A stretch of DNA of 64,000 nt from positions 682,001 through 746,000 of the forward strand of contig NZ_CP006681.1 in assembly GCF_000565175.1 (NCBI RefSeq), given 5' to 3'. Shown piece by piece: positions 31,582-43,727 of the stretch (position 1 is the stretch's first letter; each line of letters starts with the position of its first letter). Origin of the DNA: Spiroplasma culicicola AES-1 (GTDB taxonomy: Bacteria > Bacillota_I > Bacilli_A > Mycoplasmatales > Mycoplasmataceae). Under the pieces are notes generated by a model. The model did no database searches and was not told the origin of the DNA. It saw only the letters and a program-made list of their open reading frames with translations. The translations under genes and the position numbers were made by a program.

Positions 31582-34551
31582 TTATTTATCCCCCACTTTT
31601 GATTTAATTTTTTCTTCTTTCATTCTAGCAATTGCAACTTTTGCAGCTTCTTTACCAATAGCTTTTTTATAGAAACGTTTACGTCCAATAAATCATGCAG
31701 TTAAAATTGTCATAATTAATAATGACATTCCACCTAGTACAAGTGTTGGCATAATTCATGCTGGCAATGAATCTCTTTCAGTTAAACCTAAAATTAAAAT
31801 TTCTACAACTTCTGCATTTGTATCTAAATATCATTTTGGATCTGTTGGATTAGCAAAACCTTTATCATAAATATATACTTTCATAGTTGTTGAACCTTTT
31901 GTTAGGTTACTTTGATCATATTGACTAACACTAATAGCATATCCAATTCCTTGACCAAGTTTTCTATTTTTATTTAACATATATTGTAATGCTTCACGTG
32001 AAGAATTAACATCAAATCCTCTACCATCAAATTGAAGTTTTTGTGCCTCATTTGCATATTGTTTCATATCTAACTTTAAGTTAGCTTCATTATCATTGAT
32101 ATTTGCACGTCCAGTAATAACTGATTTATATTTAACAGTAATTGGTTTTAATGTTATATATTTATTTTCATTACTATCAACATAAGTATTTTCACTATCA
32201 GATATTTTAAAATAACCTAATTCTGGTTTTTGACCAATTTTAATATTTATATTATCTAGTGTTCTTGTATAATATCCATTTTCATCAACAGTGTCATCTC
32301 CATTAAAGAAACCTCAATTATTTGCATCAAATTCAGTTCTTTCAGGTCCTGCACCTTCTCAATTACTAATTTGTCAGTATGAATTTTCTATTTCATTTTT
32401 AGAAAAAATTGGATATTCTTGATTTTTTATATGTATAACTTGGTTTAAATGATCTCCAATATTATTATAAATTTGACCAACAATATGATTAAAGTCATCT
32501 GCAATAATAGTTTCAGTTTCATATAAATCGTTCATATGATCAACTAAATTAACTAAATCGTATGCATTTGTATATGAAACGCTAACAGAGCGATCATTTT
32601 TTCCCTTAAATTTAGCAGCTCATTGTCCATTTTCAGTATTATTTGTCAATACTGATACTTTACCTGTCTCTTCAATATTTCCAAATTGATTTGTTGGAAA
32701 AAAAGTATTTGCCAAAGTATCATCAATGTCTACTTTATAGTCTCATAGGTCTTCTTGTCCTGGTGCTTGTTGTGCTTCTTCAAAAGATGATGCTTGTTTG
32801 AACATCATTCCCACTGTTCCAGAAATAGATTTAAATTCATTTATAATTTGTTCTTTTAATTCCTCAACATTTTCTTCTACATTATTTGCTGAATCTGAAG
32901 GTGTAAAGTTAACTATTTGATTACTTAGTGAAAGATCAGTTATATCATATTTTTCATATAAACTTCCATATCATGTTTTAGAAGCCATTTCTGATGCTCC
33001 TGAACCTAATAAGAATACAATTTCACCATTTACATAGTTTAATGAACCAGCAGTAATTTTAAACATAGCTTCATTAGCAGGTGGCATTTTCATTTGAACC
33101 ATACCTGTATTAATTATTAATTCCTTAATTGCTCTTGAATTAGTTGAAGAAGCAAAATCAGAAGGTGTTTTATAAATATAACTATAAATAGCTTTGTCTG
33201 TTGTTAGTGAAATTTTATATTCATTTGCAATATTGTCATAGTAACTAATTAAATTAGTAACTTTTCCTTTTTCATCTTGAATTCCGTCTTTATCTTCACC
33301 TTTAAATAGATTAAAGTTAAATAATTCTTTGCTTTCTACTTTAAAAGGATTATTTTTATCATAATCAAGATATCAAAGTTTTCCTTCTCTTGCTGCTGTG
33401 TTTGAATTATTTGCTGCAAAAACAACAAAATCTTGATTATTTGGATTTCTTAATCTATGTTGAGTTGTAATCATTGAATTAATTCTTGATCCTTCATTTT
33501 GAGAATTCTCAAATTCAATTTCTTTTTCAAAAGGCTTAATATTTTCATCATTATTAGTATTTTCTGTAAACATTTTTGTTCCAGTACCAACATCTCCTGA
33601 ATATAAGAAACTAGTATATCCTTTTGGATCAGTAAAGAAAATAAAGTCTTGAGTAGCATAAGAAGATACTTCCATTGTTTTTACTAAATTATCAACTGCA
33701 ATTTCTCCTGAAATATCTGAACTAAATTCACCAGTATTTTTATTTATTTTATTAGTTAAATCATAACTAAATATTCCAATTTGGTTTTCTGCTGAACCAG
33801 AAAAATGAGCAGCAATATATAACATTGTTGACCCATTAGTTTTTGTATTTGAAAATACATTTAAAAATCTATTAAAATTTAAAGTTCCATTTTGACCAGT
33901 CATTGTTGTTGGAATAACAAAATCTAAGTCTAAAAACTTAGCTTCACTACCATCAAAAACTTTAACACTACCTTGTGCATTTCCACTAAATTCTTCTGAT
34001 CATCCAGCCACATATCTATTTACAAATTCATTATTTCCATTAATATATTGTATAATTGAAGTTCTTTCATAATCTTTATCATTATCTGTTTGAGTTTTTG
34101 CATCATATGTAAAATAAGCAGTATCTTCAACATCATCAAATACCATTTGACCATTATCAAGAGTATGCATTTTTACAATATTATTTCCTTTTGATTGAAT
34201 TTGATAAACTGTATCTGATCCATTCTTATTAGCCAAGTTATATGATTGAACTGTCGATAAGTTTCTAATAGCTTGTTCGCCATCTTCATTTACTTGTTCT
34301 TTAACATCTCTTGCTAATTGAAAACCATAATTTGGATTACTATATACTTCTGTTGTATCAACTACTGTGGAATTTAGTCCTTGAAATTCTTCTTCTCAAA
34401 GTTCCAAATAAGCACCTTTTGTCATATCTGGCATTTCTAATTCAACTGCAGCATCTCTTGTTGATAAACTGTTAATTTCTTCTTTTAATATAACTCCTGC
34501 AGGGGCAATTGATGCGCTCATTCCCCCTAATAACGCTAGTAATGTTTTCAT
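31582..34551 (-). CDS. Large type I membrane surface protein
   Basis: 989-aa partner of the protein at 28569-31580. Signal peptide MKTLLALLGGMSASIAPAG, a long Asn/Ser-rich extracellular region with repeated hydrophobic-strand motifs (TMLYIAAHFSGSAENQIGIF, GEIVFLLGSGAS), a transmembrane helix at ~945-968 (WIMPTLVLGGMSLLIMTIL) and a short basic tail (GRKRFYKKAIGKEAAK). ATG 34551 follows AGAGAGGGAAAAGTTTATT. The pair likely forms a surface complex; function unknown. Confidence 0.82.
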
Positions 34552-34813
34552 AATAAACTTTTCCCTCTCTTAAATTTCCAATAAAAAATTATTTACAGCA
34601 ATATTCCCCAATATATTTGTAAATTAGTATGTAATATAAAAAGCCTCATTTTTTAAAATAACTCATAATAGATTGTATAAACGATGTGACCTGTTTGATT
34701 AGTTAGTTTTAAATATTTGCTTTTTAAAACTAGTTAAAAATTGAGCTTTATTATTTCACACAAAAAGTGTGTGAATTTAGTCACAATACAATTAAATTAT
34801 AATATATTAAGAC

Positions 34814-34843
34814 AAAAAAATGCAATAGATATTGCATTTTTTT
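34814..34843. terminator. Bidirectional terminator-like hairpin
   Basis: AAAAAAATGCAAT and ATTGCATTTTTTT pair around a 4-nt loop; T7 on either strand. Probably ends the six-gene operon A transcript. Confidence 0.6.
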
Positions 34844-34929
34844 TATAATCTAAAAATCTAGAGTTAATTAAAACTCTAGTATAAACTACTCAAAAAAATG
34901 AGTAATTTTTGTTAGTTGGTTGGTTTTAT

Positions 34930-35012
34930 TTTATTAAGTAAGGTTTATGTTTATAATTATTATTTGAAAACCTATTATGGCTTGATCCCTTGCCCGCCCT
35001 TACACCCTTTTA
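34930..35012 (-). ncRNA. Conserved G-rich 3' element of operon A (possible structured RNA)
   Basis: About 75 nt nearly identical (around five differences) to 43873-43957 at the same place after operon B, although flanking non-coding DNA is unrelated. Minus strand has GGG-TGTAA-GGG-C-GGG-CAA-GGG (34987-35007), a textbook three-tetrad G-quadruplex pattern, followed by AGGTTT/AAACCT that can pair. No open reading frame fits. Could be a 3' UTR stabiliser, small RNA or regulatory DNA site. Confidence 0.4.
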
Positions 35013-35041
35013 AATATGTTCTATTAGAATTTAAATTTCAA

Positions 35042-35320
35042 TTAATCCTTTTTATTAAATTCTAACTGTTGATTTCAATTTTCTAGTAATTGCTCCACCT
35101 CTGGTTGTGTCAACTTTGTTTGTTTTGTTTGTTTTTTAATTTGGCCAAATTTAAGTAACATAAAGTTTAAATTTATAATGTAAACAAAAATGTCGGGAAT
35201 ATTGACATATAGAATAATATTTCAATCAACTTTTAACAAGATCAATACTAAATTTGCAAATAACATCAAAGTGATATATGTTAAATTGAAAATTGACAAA
35301 CTAATTCTTCATTTATTCAT
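35042..35320 (-). CDS. Small two-helix membrane protein, operon A
   Basis: 92-aa protein with two hydrophobic helices (LSIFNLTYITLMLFANLVLI and a second around residues 33-56) and an acidic cytosolic tail PEVEQLLENWNQQLEF. Paralogue at 43990-44259 is highly similar over the full length. Last gene of the six-gene operon, 17 bp past the YGN-domain gene. Two Trp codons are TGA, which is why it looks broken in the standard code. Confidence 0.78.
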
Positions 35321-35336
35321 GTTTTTTCTCTCTTTC

Positions 35337-35846
35337 TTATTCTTCTAGTTTTTGCAAAAAGTTATTGATTTCACCTGTTGAAATAAATGAATCCTTGTCT
35401 TTATCTGATTCATAAACAACAGCATTGTCATTTACTATTAAGTTATTATTGTCAATACCCTTTGATTCTTTAGTAGGATTGACAACTGGTTTTCTTTTAA
35501 CTACAGGTTTATTGACTATTAACGCTTGTTGATCTGAATGATTATGTTTTACTTGTGTTTTTTCTCTTGTTTGACTAGAACCAGGTATATTAATCGTTAT
35601 ATTTCCATAACTTACCTGACCTTGTCCAAGCATTTGAGGTAAACTTTCTTTCAAACTATTAGCTCTATAATTATTAATATTTAATAAATCATTAGACCTA
35701 CCATTGATAGTTTCTTGAATTTTTGCTTGATAATTTAATTGCATAGAAGCTCTTTGAGCTTCTTCAAAAGTTACAAAATGAGCAACCACGTTCATATCTT
35801 TATCCATTACAAAGAAGTCATTATTTTTACACATTACATAGTACAT
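35337..35846 (-). CDS. YGN-domain protein, operon A
   Basis: 169-aa soluble protein. Residues 1-~100 (MYYVMCKNNDFFVMDKDMNV, then TFEEAQRASMQLNYQAK and GQVSYGNITINIPGS) form a domain also found at the N-terminus of the 1016-aa Ig-like protein (40624-43674). The rest is a low-complexity basic/acidic linker ending STGEINNFLQKLEE, strictly conserved in the paralogue at 44273-44779 and perhaps a docking helix. ATG is three nt past the stop of the 40-aa gene. Function unknown; likely cytosolic. Confidence 0.8.
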   Translation of the reverse strand: MYYVMCKNNDFFVMDKDMNVVAHFVTFEEAQRASMQLNYQAKIQETINGRSNDLLNINNYRANSLKESLPQMLGQGQVSYGNITINIPGSSQTREKTQVKHNHSDQQALIVNKPVVKRKPVVNPTKESKGIDNNNLIVNDNAVVYESDKDKDSFISTGEINNFLQKLEE

Positions 35847-35848
35847 TT

Positions 35849-35971
35849 TTATCTTCCTCTTGCACTATTTTTAACTACTTTATAATGAGTTTTGCAATAT
35901 CAACTGTTTAAAATTTCTTTTTTTGGTTCTTTAAGACAACCTGAATAATTACATGTAGAATTATTTATCAT
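35849..35971 (-). CDS. 40-aa Cys/His microprotein, operon A
   Basis: Short ORF MINNSTCNYSGCLKEPKKE... with Cys7, Cys12, Cys26 and His29, spaced as in a small zinc-binding knuckle, and a TGA Trp at residue 24. Paralogue at 44782-44904 differs at only a few residues, and both sit between the ATPase and YGN-domain genes, which argues strongly for a real gene. Start follows GAGGGAATAATA. Confidence 0.75.
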
Positions 35972-36001
35972 TATTATTCCCTCTTTTCTAAGTTAAATAG
36001 T

Positions 36002-36934
36002 TTAGTCTATTTTTTCTTTATCCTCTAATGCCTTATAAATTGACTCCATATTAATTGGCAATTTTACAAGATTTTTTAGGGGTAAATTATTTTTTATCAA
36101 ATACAAAAATAAAAAATTCAATTGTTGGTATTTATCAATTGCTATAACTAAAGAATTTTCTTCCTTATCGTATTTAAAAGATTTAATATTTTTTTCTAAT
36201 AAAAAATCTCTAAAATTTTGTACATCAAAGAACTCTTTAAGATAAATTTTGTACTTAGAATAAATATTTAATTCTTCTTTTGATCCTTCAAATACTTTCA
36301 TTCCTGCATCTAAAATTACATAATCATCAATTATATCTGCCATTTCATCAATGTTGTGAACAGTTATAACTATTGTTTTTCCTTCATTTTTATATTTTAT
36401 TAATAAATTCTTAATCTTATTTCTTCAAATAGAATCTAGGTTTGCTCCAGGTTCATCAAGAATAATAAGAGTGGGATTTTTTATAAAACAAATAATAAAA
36501 TTTATACGATTTTTCATTCCTCATGAAAAATTCTTAAGTTTTTTATCTTTGCTTTCTCATAAATCAAAAAAGACCATTCATTTTTCAACTGTTTTGGCAA
36601 TTTCAGTTTTTTTAATTCCAAAAATCATACAAATATCAATTAAAAATTTATAAGCGGAAATATCATACAATGAAAAATCCATTTGAGTATAATAACCTAT
36701 TTCTCTATTTGACTTATAATAGTTTTGAGATTTTCGATTAATTTTATTAATTTCAATTGAACCTTTAAATTTCTTAATAATTCCAGTTAATGAATTCAAA
36801 ATAACAGTCTTGCCACTACCACTACTACCTAATAACCCAATTATGCGTCCAGGCTTAATATTAAAACTTATAGGACCAACTTTACTATATTTAAAATTTT
36901 TTGTAAAATTTTCAAATTTAATAAGCTCTTCCAT
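36002..36934 (-). CDS. ABC transporter ATPase with altered signature, operon A
   Basis: 310-aa ATPase. Walker A GSSGSGKT, Walker [14 protein letters not shown] and switch His in VITVHNID are intact. The signature reads FSWGM instead of LSGGQ, with Trp (TGA) at the first Gly position and Gln missing; the paralogue at 44960-45889 has the same change, so it is fixed, not an error. A C-terminal ~90-aa extension after FEGSKEEL is also shared. 14 bp past the permease stop. Partner of the permease at 36948-38684. Confidence 0.86.
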
Positions 36935-36947
36935 AACTAATCTCCTT

Positions 36948-38684
36948 TTAATTTAAATCCATCTTTTTAAACTTATAATGTGAAATACAATATAAAATTA
37001 GTGCAAAACCAGCTTGAATAATTAAGTAAAAATAAACAGGAATAAAATTATTATAAGAATCTCCCCGAATTATTTGATTTTCCACTTTAAAAGTATATGT
37101 TGTATATGGTAAAAACATATTTTCTTGTTTTTTAAAAGATATATTTGATTTATAATCTGGTTCAAATCAAATGTCTTGATAACTAAATCCAGCATAATAT
37201 GTATAATTATTTAATACATTTGACATAAAATTTATTTGAAAAAATATATTATAAAAATCTCTACTTTTTTTATATGCTATTCAATCTGCTGAATTTGTTT
37301 CAATTCTATAAGTACTTGATAGAATGTAATTTGAAGTATATTTAATAAAATAATTTTCTAGAATTCTTATTGATAACATCAAGGGATTGAAAAAACCACC
37401 TTGATCCATTTGTTTTTCTACAATTGGCATAATTTCACTATTTCTCAATGTTAATCCATTTAATGTTACAAATGAATTTTGATAAATATCTTTTAAATAT
37501 TCAGTCTCTAATGTTTTTACTTCATTCTTAGTTTCATTTTTGATATAATTTTCTACATTGCCTTCTTCTAAAAATATAAAATCATCAAATAAATTATAAA
37601 ATTGTCTTTGAAAGCTATTGAAATAAGTCATTATTTCATTAGTAAATTGTTGCAATTCTAATAATATTTCAAAATTTTCATTTTTTTCATTAATTAATAT
37701 TTCTAATTGATCATTAGAAATAAAAGTATTTTCTAAGTTAGCTTTTACTTCAACCACATCATTAATACTTCAGGTTTTTAAGTCTGAATCTAGTCTTACA
37801 GAAGCTATTCGTGCTTTAAAATTAAGTTCTACTGGGGAATTATTTATAATTCCTAAATTTTTTCAAATATCAATTCGTTTTAAAATATTTGTAGAAGAAC
37901 TAAATTCATCACTTCTAAACATATTTTTTTCATTTAAAAAACTATTATTAATATAATAACTAAGATTTGGATAAGCAATTTTTTTACTTTTTACATACTT
38001 TTGTAAATCAATTGCATCATAGATATCTTCAACCTTTTGAACAGTAGAAACTTGTTGTGGAGAAATAAATGTCAATTGTTTAGATTGCTCTGAAGTAGTT
38101 AAAAATTGATACGGCAACGAAGATATAAAACCAAATGACATTATTAAAGTCATAATTATTGTTGTAATTTGAGTTGAAAAAGTAAATAGTAAAAATATAA
38201 TAAAACTTTCTAAAAAAAATAAAATAAGCATTGAATATATTAAATAAACTAATGTTACTCTTAAGAAAGTTAGATCTATTTTTAGTTCTGAAAAATAATT
38301 AAAAATATTAAGAATTATAAAATTAGATATAAATAGCATACTATTAAGCGTAAAAATCACTAACATTGTTATGAAAAATAATTTAGTTCTTTTTAATTCT
38401 TGAGTCACAATTATATTAATTGTTTTATCTTCTCTTTTTTGATTAAAGAAAAATGAAATCATTTTTAAAACATTTATAATTATGATTACAAAGGTATGAA
38501 TTAATACATAATAATTAAAAATCACTATTTTTATATCAGTTGTTTTTATAAATATAACTGCAATTGAAAGAGCTAATGTAAAGAATAGTGATATTAGAGT
38601 CATCACTATAAAACTCTTATCACCAAAAAGTGTTTTAACTTGATATTTAAAAATAATTCCACTTGTTATCTTAGTTGTATTCAT
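36948..38684 (-). CDS. ABC permease with large extracytoplasmic domain, operon A
   Basis: 578-aa membrane protein. Residues ~20-205 hold about six helices in ABC-2 style, residues ~210-530 form one large soluble, helix-rich domain, and a single helix closes the chain (FIPVYFYLIIQAGFALILYC), followed by KFKKMDLN. The soluble domain between the last two helices should lie outside. Paralogue at 45904-47658 has the same plan and conserved segments (RILE-Y-IKYTS, NYTYY-G-SY). ATG 38684 is 14 bp past the lipoprotein stop and lacks a clear ribosome site, so translation is probably coupled. Substrate unknown. Confidence 0.82.
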
Positions 38685-38697
38685 CAATATAACTATT

Positions 38698-40428
38698 TTA
38701 TTTAACTAATATTGTTAGTTTTTGTCAAAGTGCAGCAGAACCCATATGTATATTAATTAATATTTTAAAATAATCAAATTCAAATATAATAGGAAGTATT
38801 CTATTCCCAGAAGTAAAATTTCATGGATATATTCTTTCGTTAACTTTGTATATTCCATAAGCACCAGTTTTTGTACCTGAAATAGAAAAATTAAAGATAG
38901 TCTGATTTGCTTCTTGCAATATATCAGATCTATATTCTAATAATTCAGGAGTTTCAAGATTTACATATGTATGAACTGTTTTATTATTATAAGCATTATT
39001 TGTTCAAGTTCATTTATCTCATAAACTTCCATCATCTTTAAATCCACCAAGCATAGAATCATATCTTTTAGAAAAATCTATTCCATAAGTTGCTTGAAAA
39101 ACGCTAATTGCTTTTGAGATATTGTTAGAAAGTAGTTCATTCAAAGAATCAGCATTTCTTTCTTTTGAAAGATCTGGAGAATATCCAACTACTATTTCAA
39201 AACTTGGTAAATTATAAGTATAGGTTCCTTCAGATAATTTAATTACTAAGCCATCTATTTTTATTGTTCCTATTTGAGTTATAGAGTTACTATTAATAGT
39301 TGAATTTTCCTTATTAATATTGTTTTTTTCGTAAAAATTAGTTAATTGAGTATTGAAATATTCTTCTGAATCTTCATATGTTTCTTGGATATATTCATCA
39401 ATATAATTTTGTCCCTCTTCACTAGTCATATCTCATCTAAAAATTAAATCTAAAGTTTTAGCAATTTCAGTACCTTCAGCAAATGAAGCAAAATCATTGC
39501 TAGTATCTGTAATTGTTTTATTATTTTCTCTATATCTATTACTTCAATTAATTTCTTTAACAATTTCATTTCCTGTTATTTCTATAGGTAATGATGGTAA
39601 TTCAGAATCACTGAAATAATTATCTTTTACAAATGTTTTTATAAAACTAGAAGAAGTTTCTTTATCATAAAATTCTTTAATTTCATTTGTCAAATCAGCT
39701 AAAGCTGTTTTAGGACTAGACAAGCTTGAAAATTCAATATTGCTATATTCTGAACTTTCTTGTAAAAAGTCTTTTTGAACATTTTCAATCATTGTCTTAG
39801 TTCCTTTATTAAAAATTTCACTATCTGTTAATCCAAATAAAAAATTATTTTTAAAATTTAAAGTATCATTTTCATTAGTATTTTTTTCATAATTTATTTT
39901 AATTTCATAATTAAAACTAATGTTTGCTAAATAAATTTGATCAGTTTCTTCTGATTTATAATTAGAAGAAATATCAAAATCGCTTAAAATAATATTATTA
40001 TCAAAAATTGGAGTTGATAAATTAGATAAAATTATAGTATATTCTTCTTTATCTGATAAATTATTAATTTCAGTTTGTAAATCAGATATTGCCATGACAT
40101 TATTAAAATCATCATGAATTTCTAATTTTTCATCCTCTGTTAATGGTCTACTTTCTTCTTGATATAGATCAATTTTTGTTTTATTAAAAAATTTAAAATT
40201 TGATTCTTCTTCAAGATCAGTTAAAGAAGTTAAATAACTTTGTCTTGTTCTTATATGATTATTAATTATATTTGCCACTTCTTCTGTAAAAGTTTTTATA
40301 ACTTCTTCTCTATCAATAGGTTCTACTGGAGGTATCCCTGTTCCATCATTATTGCCACAAGCAATCACTGTTGTAGCAGAAACAGTCGTCATTCCAATTG
40401 CTCCTAAAAGGGCTAATAGTTTTTTCAT
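38698..40428 (-). CDS. Lipoprotein, first gene of operon A
   Basis: 576-aa lipoprotein: signal MKKLLALLGAIGMTTVSATT, lipobox VIAC, then an acidic, helix-rich exterior domain. Similar in length, gene position and scattered motifs (FQATYGIDF versus FQNVFDIKT; W-NDI/W-DKWTW) to the lipoprotein opening operon B (47683-49515). Likely the external partner of the permease. The start has AAAGGAGAGAAAAAC. Promoter carries a T17 spacer run, so the whole operon could be switched. Confidence 0.82.
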
Positions 40429-40492
40429 GTTTTTCTCTCCTTTGAAAAACACATTTTATATATTCCATTTTTTGATAACAAACCCTAAAAGG

Positions 40493-40530
40493 AGTTTATA
40501 AAAAAAAAAAAAAAAAGCAAGTTATTAAAA
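40493..40530 (-). promoter_or_regulatory. Operon A promoter with T17 spacer
   Basis: Minus strand: AATAACTTGC leading into -35 TTGCTT (40515-40520), T17 (40500-40516), -10 TAAACT (40493-40498); spacer 16 bp. A second T16 run (40533-40548) lies just upstream and is the tail of the preceding terminator. Confidence 0.65.
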
Positions 40531-40532
40531 TG

Positions 40533-40592
40533 AAAAAAAAAAAAAAAAGTTCCACCTATAGGTGGAACCTAAACTAAAAAGTTTTTTAGTTT
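40533..40592 (-). terminator. Terminator of the Ig-like protein gene with T16 tail
   Basis: GTTCCACC-TATA-GGTGGAAC (40549-40568) followed by 16 T on the minus strand; a second hairpin AAACTAAAAA/TTTTTAGTTT (40571-40592) precedes it. Confidence 0.8.
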
Positions 40593-40623
40593 CTATACTT
40601 AATTTTAATTATTAAAATAATAA

Positions 40624-43600
40624 TTAATAAATCTGTCTAATTATTGTAGACTTATTAATTTCATATAAATGCCCATCCTTTGTTCCAATTATTTGAGTTG
40701 TTTCAGTGTATGAAGCTAAGGCTGTAAAATTAATTTCAAGTGTAAGTATGCTTTTTAAACCTCCAGTAGAATAAAAAACTCCTAATTTATTATTTTCTAT
40801 AGTTTCACGAGCAAGTAATTCATTACCTACTTGTATTATATTCGTTGCTAAATCTAAAGTAGTTTCGCCCCCATAGACAAGATCTCATTCTTGATTCCAG
40901 GCAGTAACTATTTTTTTTCCAAACATAAGAAGTTTTCCAGCATTTGTCTCAATAATACCAGAAAAATTCTGAGCTAGTGTATTTTGATTAAATAAACTAG
41001 CAGTACCATTCGAGTCTATTTTATAAAAATCTTGATAACCATTTACACCATAAATATCTGTACTATTTTTAGAAGCGTAAGCTGCTATAGGATATCAATT
41101 AGCATTATCAGTTTCTCTAACAATTTCCATATTAAAATTTAAAGAATAAGCCTTTCCATATGTTCAAATTAAAATTCTTGATTGGTTACTACTCCTTTCA
41201 ACTATTGTTGCAGATATAATCCTAGTTATTTTATTAAACTCCTCATGTTTTATAAGTTTTCCTTGTGAATCCAATGTATAAACAGCTTCTTCTGTTAAAA
41301 CAAGTAGTTTATTAGTATCAAATACCTTAATATCTACAATTTCTCCTTCAATTTCTAGATCTTCAATTATTTCTATTTCTATTTCCTTGTTGATTGCATT
41401 TTTATAACTTAATATCAGTTTAGTTGTACCAACTTGCAAACCACTAATTTCTAAATTATTATTTTTATCTTCAACTTTTATAATTGAAGAATCAAGAATT
41501 TCAATTTTAAGAGTTTCATCTTCAATTGGATTTAAAATATTAAAATCTATTGAAATTTGCTTATCAACTTTTAAAACAATATTTGAAGTGTCAATTTCAA
41601 TTACTGGATCATCATAAACTTCAATCAATATTTGTTTAGAATCAGCATTTTTATAGGTTAAATTTAACGTAGTTGTTCCAGCTTTCAAAGCATTTATTGT
41701 TAAAGTATTATTTATATCTTTAAAACCAGCAATTGTATTATCTTCTAATGCTATTTTAAGAACTTCATCTTCAATTGGGTTTATAATTTCATAACCCCTT
41801 GTTTCATTATCATTTATTCATAAAGCAATTTTTGAAGTATCAATTTCAATTACTGGATCATCAGGTTGCACTTCAATCTCTATTACCTTATCATTTGCAT
41901 TCCTATAACTTAATGTCAACTTAGTTATTCCAATTTTCAAACCTTTTATTGTTAAAGTATTGTTATCATTTTCAACTTTTGCAATTGATGCATCTGCTAT
42001 TTCACTATCCAGTTTTTCACCTTCTATTGGATTTATAATTGTATAATCTCTTGTTACAATTTCATTTACTTTTAAATCTATTTTTGAAGTCAAAATTTCA
42101 ATTACTGGATCATCATAAACTTCAATCAATATTTGTTTAGATTCAGCATTTTTATAGGTTAAATTTAACGTAGTTGTTCCAGCTTTCAAAGCATTTATTG
42201 TTAAAGTATTATTTGCATCTTTAAAACCAGCAATTGTATTATCTTCTAATGCTATTTTAAGAACTTCATCTTCAATTGGGTTTATAATTTCATAACCCCT
42301 TGTTTCATTATCATTTATTCATAAAGCAATTTTTGAAGTATCAATTTCAATTACTGGGTTATTAGAAACTTCAATATCAATAACTTTATTAAGAGCATTT
42401 CTATAACTTAATGTCAACTTAGTTATTCCAGTTTTCAAACCTTTTATTGTTAAAGTAGTTTGTTCTTCTTTAACACTTGCTATTGTATTATCTTCTAATT
42501 CTCATTTAAGAGTTTCATCTTCAATTGGATTTAAAATATCATATTTTCTTTCCATTGTTTCATCAACTCTTAAATGAATTTTAAGAGTATCAATGTCAAT
42601 TACTGGAACATCAGGTATTACTTCAATGTCTATATGTTTAGTTTCTGCATTTGTATAAGATAATATCAATTGAGTTATTCCAAGTTTTAATCCTTTTATT
42701 ATAAAAGTATCCTTTAAATTTTCAATATCTACAACTGTATTATCTTCTAATTCTCATTTAAGAATTTCATCTTCAATTGGATTTATAATTTCATATTCTC
42801 TCTCAATTTGTTCACCAACTTTTAAATTAATTTTTGTAGTATCAATTTCAATTACTGGGTTATTGGATATTACTTCAATGTCTATATGTTTAGATTCTGC
42901 ATTCAAGTAAGTTAGATTTAACGTAGTTATTCCTACTCGCAACCCTTTGATTATTAAACTACTATTATGATCCTCAACTTCTACAATTTGAGAATCATCA
43001 ACATTAAATTTAAGAATTTCATCTTCAATTGGATTTAAAATATTATATTTTCTTTCAATAGTTTCATTTACTTTTAAAACAATTTTAGTATTATCTATCT
43101 CAATTATAGGATTTGGTTTTTCTTTATCTTTTAAAAAGAAAAATGCAAGCGAACCTAACAACAATGAAAGTAATAAAATTAATAATAACAATCATAAAAT
43201 AAGTTTTTTGCGACTTCTTTTTGGTTTATCAGTGTTTTGATCTAAATTATTAAATTTATTTTTATCTTCAACATTATTATTTTCTTTAACACTTTTTTTA
43301 TCTTTAACATTATTATTATTATTATTATTATTTTCTTTTTTATCATAATCATCAAATTCAATAAATGAAGAATCACTAGGATAGGATTCTTCATTTTTAA
43401 ATTCTGTATTAAAAATTTCTTCATCATCCATAGTCACAGATACATAATCTGTTTCAAACTCTGAAGCTGAACCAATGTTTATCTCAACGTTTCCATAATT
43501 TACATTATTAAAACCACTTAATTGATCAAGATTATTATTTAAAGTCAGCAAATAATCTTGTGCTAAATTTTGATCATGAAAAGATGCAATATATGAATTA

Positions 43601-43674
43601 TTTAAATTATCAATTATATAAAAAATTTCATTTTCTTCATAAAGGGTATATCTCATTTTTGTGCACACTTTCAT
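40624..43674 (-). CDS. Membrane protein joining a YGN domain to seven Ig-like repeats
   Basis: 1016 aa from the ATG at 43674; an ATG at 43656 (MRYTLYEEN) aligns better with its relatives. Order: YGN domain (~7-105, with NNVNYGNVEINIGS), acidic linker containing eight Asn from an ATT microsatellite, one helix (~161-180, LLLLILLLSLLLGSLAFFF), then seven ~84-aa Ig-like group 2 repeats (PVIEIDTSKI ... NPIEDE-LK ... G-T-L-LSY-NA), and a ~300-aa C-terminal region resembling a propeller (IIGTKDGHLYEINK). Topology should be cytosolic YGN domain with exterior Ig stalk and head. Repeats 4 and 6 are nearly identical in DNA. It lies between the two six-gene operons, which suggests it belongs to the same system. 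Confidence 0.82.
41611..42360 (-). repeat. Near-identical Ig-repeat copies offset by 501 bp
   Basis: The segments starting at 41611 and 42112 match almost base for base over about 240 bp (Ig repeats 6 and 4, two repeat lengths apart). Repeats 1, 2, 3, 5 and 7 are much more diverged, so this is a recent internal duplication or gene conversion. Confidence 0.75.
43309..43332. repeat. ATT8 microsatellite in the Ig-like protein gene
   Basis: Eight ATT units encode eight Asn in the cytosolic linker. Unit changes alter the linker by one residue each and keep frame. Confidence 0.8.
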
Positions 43675-43727
43675 ATTAAAAAAATTAATAACCCACTATA
43701 GCATTTAAAATACTAACTAATTTTAAC

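Larger units (their letters stand above)
34552..35041. other. 490-bp intergenic region with several hairpins
   Basis: No credible gene. Near 34551 it must hold the promoter of the large membrane-protein operon. It also holds TTCACACA/TGTGTGAA (34755-34776), a T-flanked hairpin (34814-34843), CTAGAGTT/AACTCTAG (34858-34879), TACTCA/TGAGTA (34887-34904) and, next to the preceding operon, the conserved G-rich element at 34930-35012. Confidence 0.6.

Noticed and set aside
40624..43191. Ig-repeat DNA as a mobile or CRISPR-like repeat
   Set aside because: The period (about 250 bp) is in frame, encodes an Ig fold in each unit, and lies inside one gene.
43242..43427. 61-aa minus-strand ORF rich in Lys and Ile
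   Set aside because: Alternative frame of the acidic Asn-rich linker of the 40624-43674 protein; no start context.
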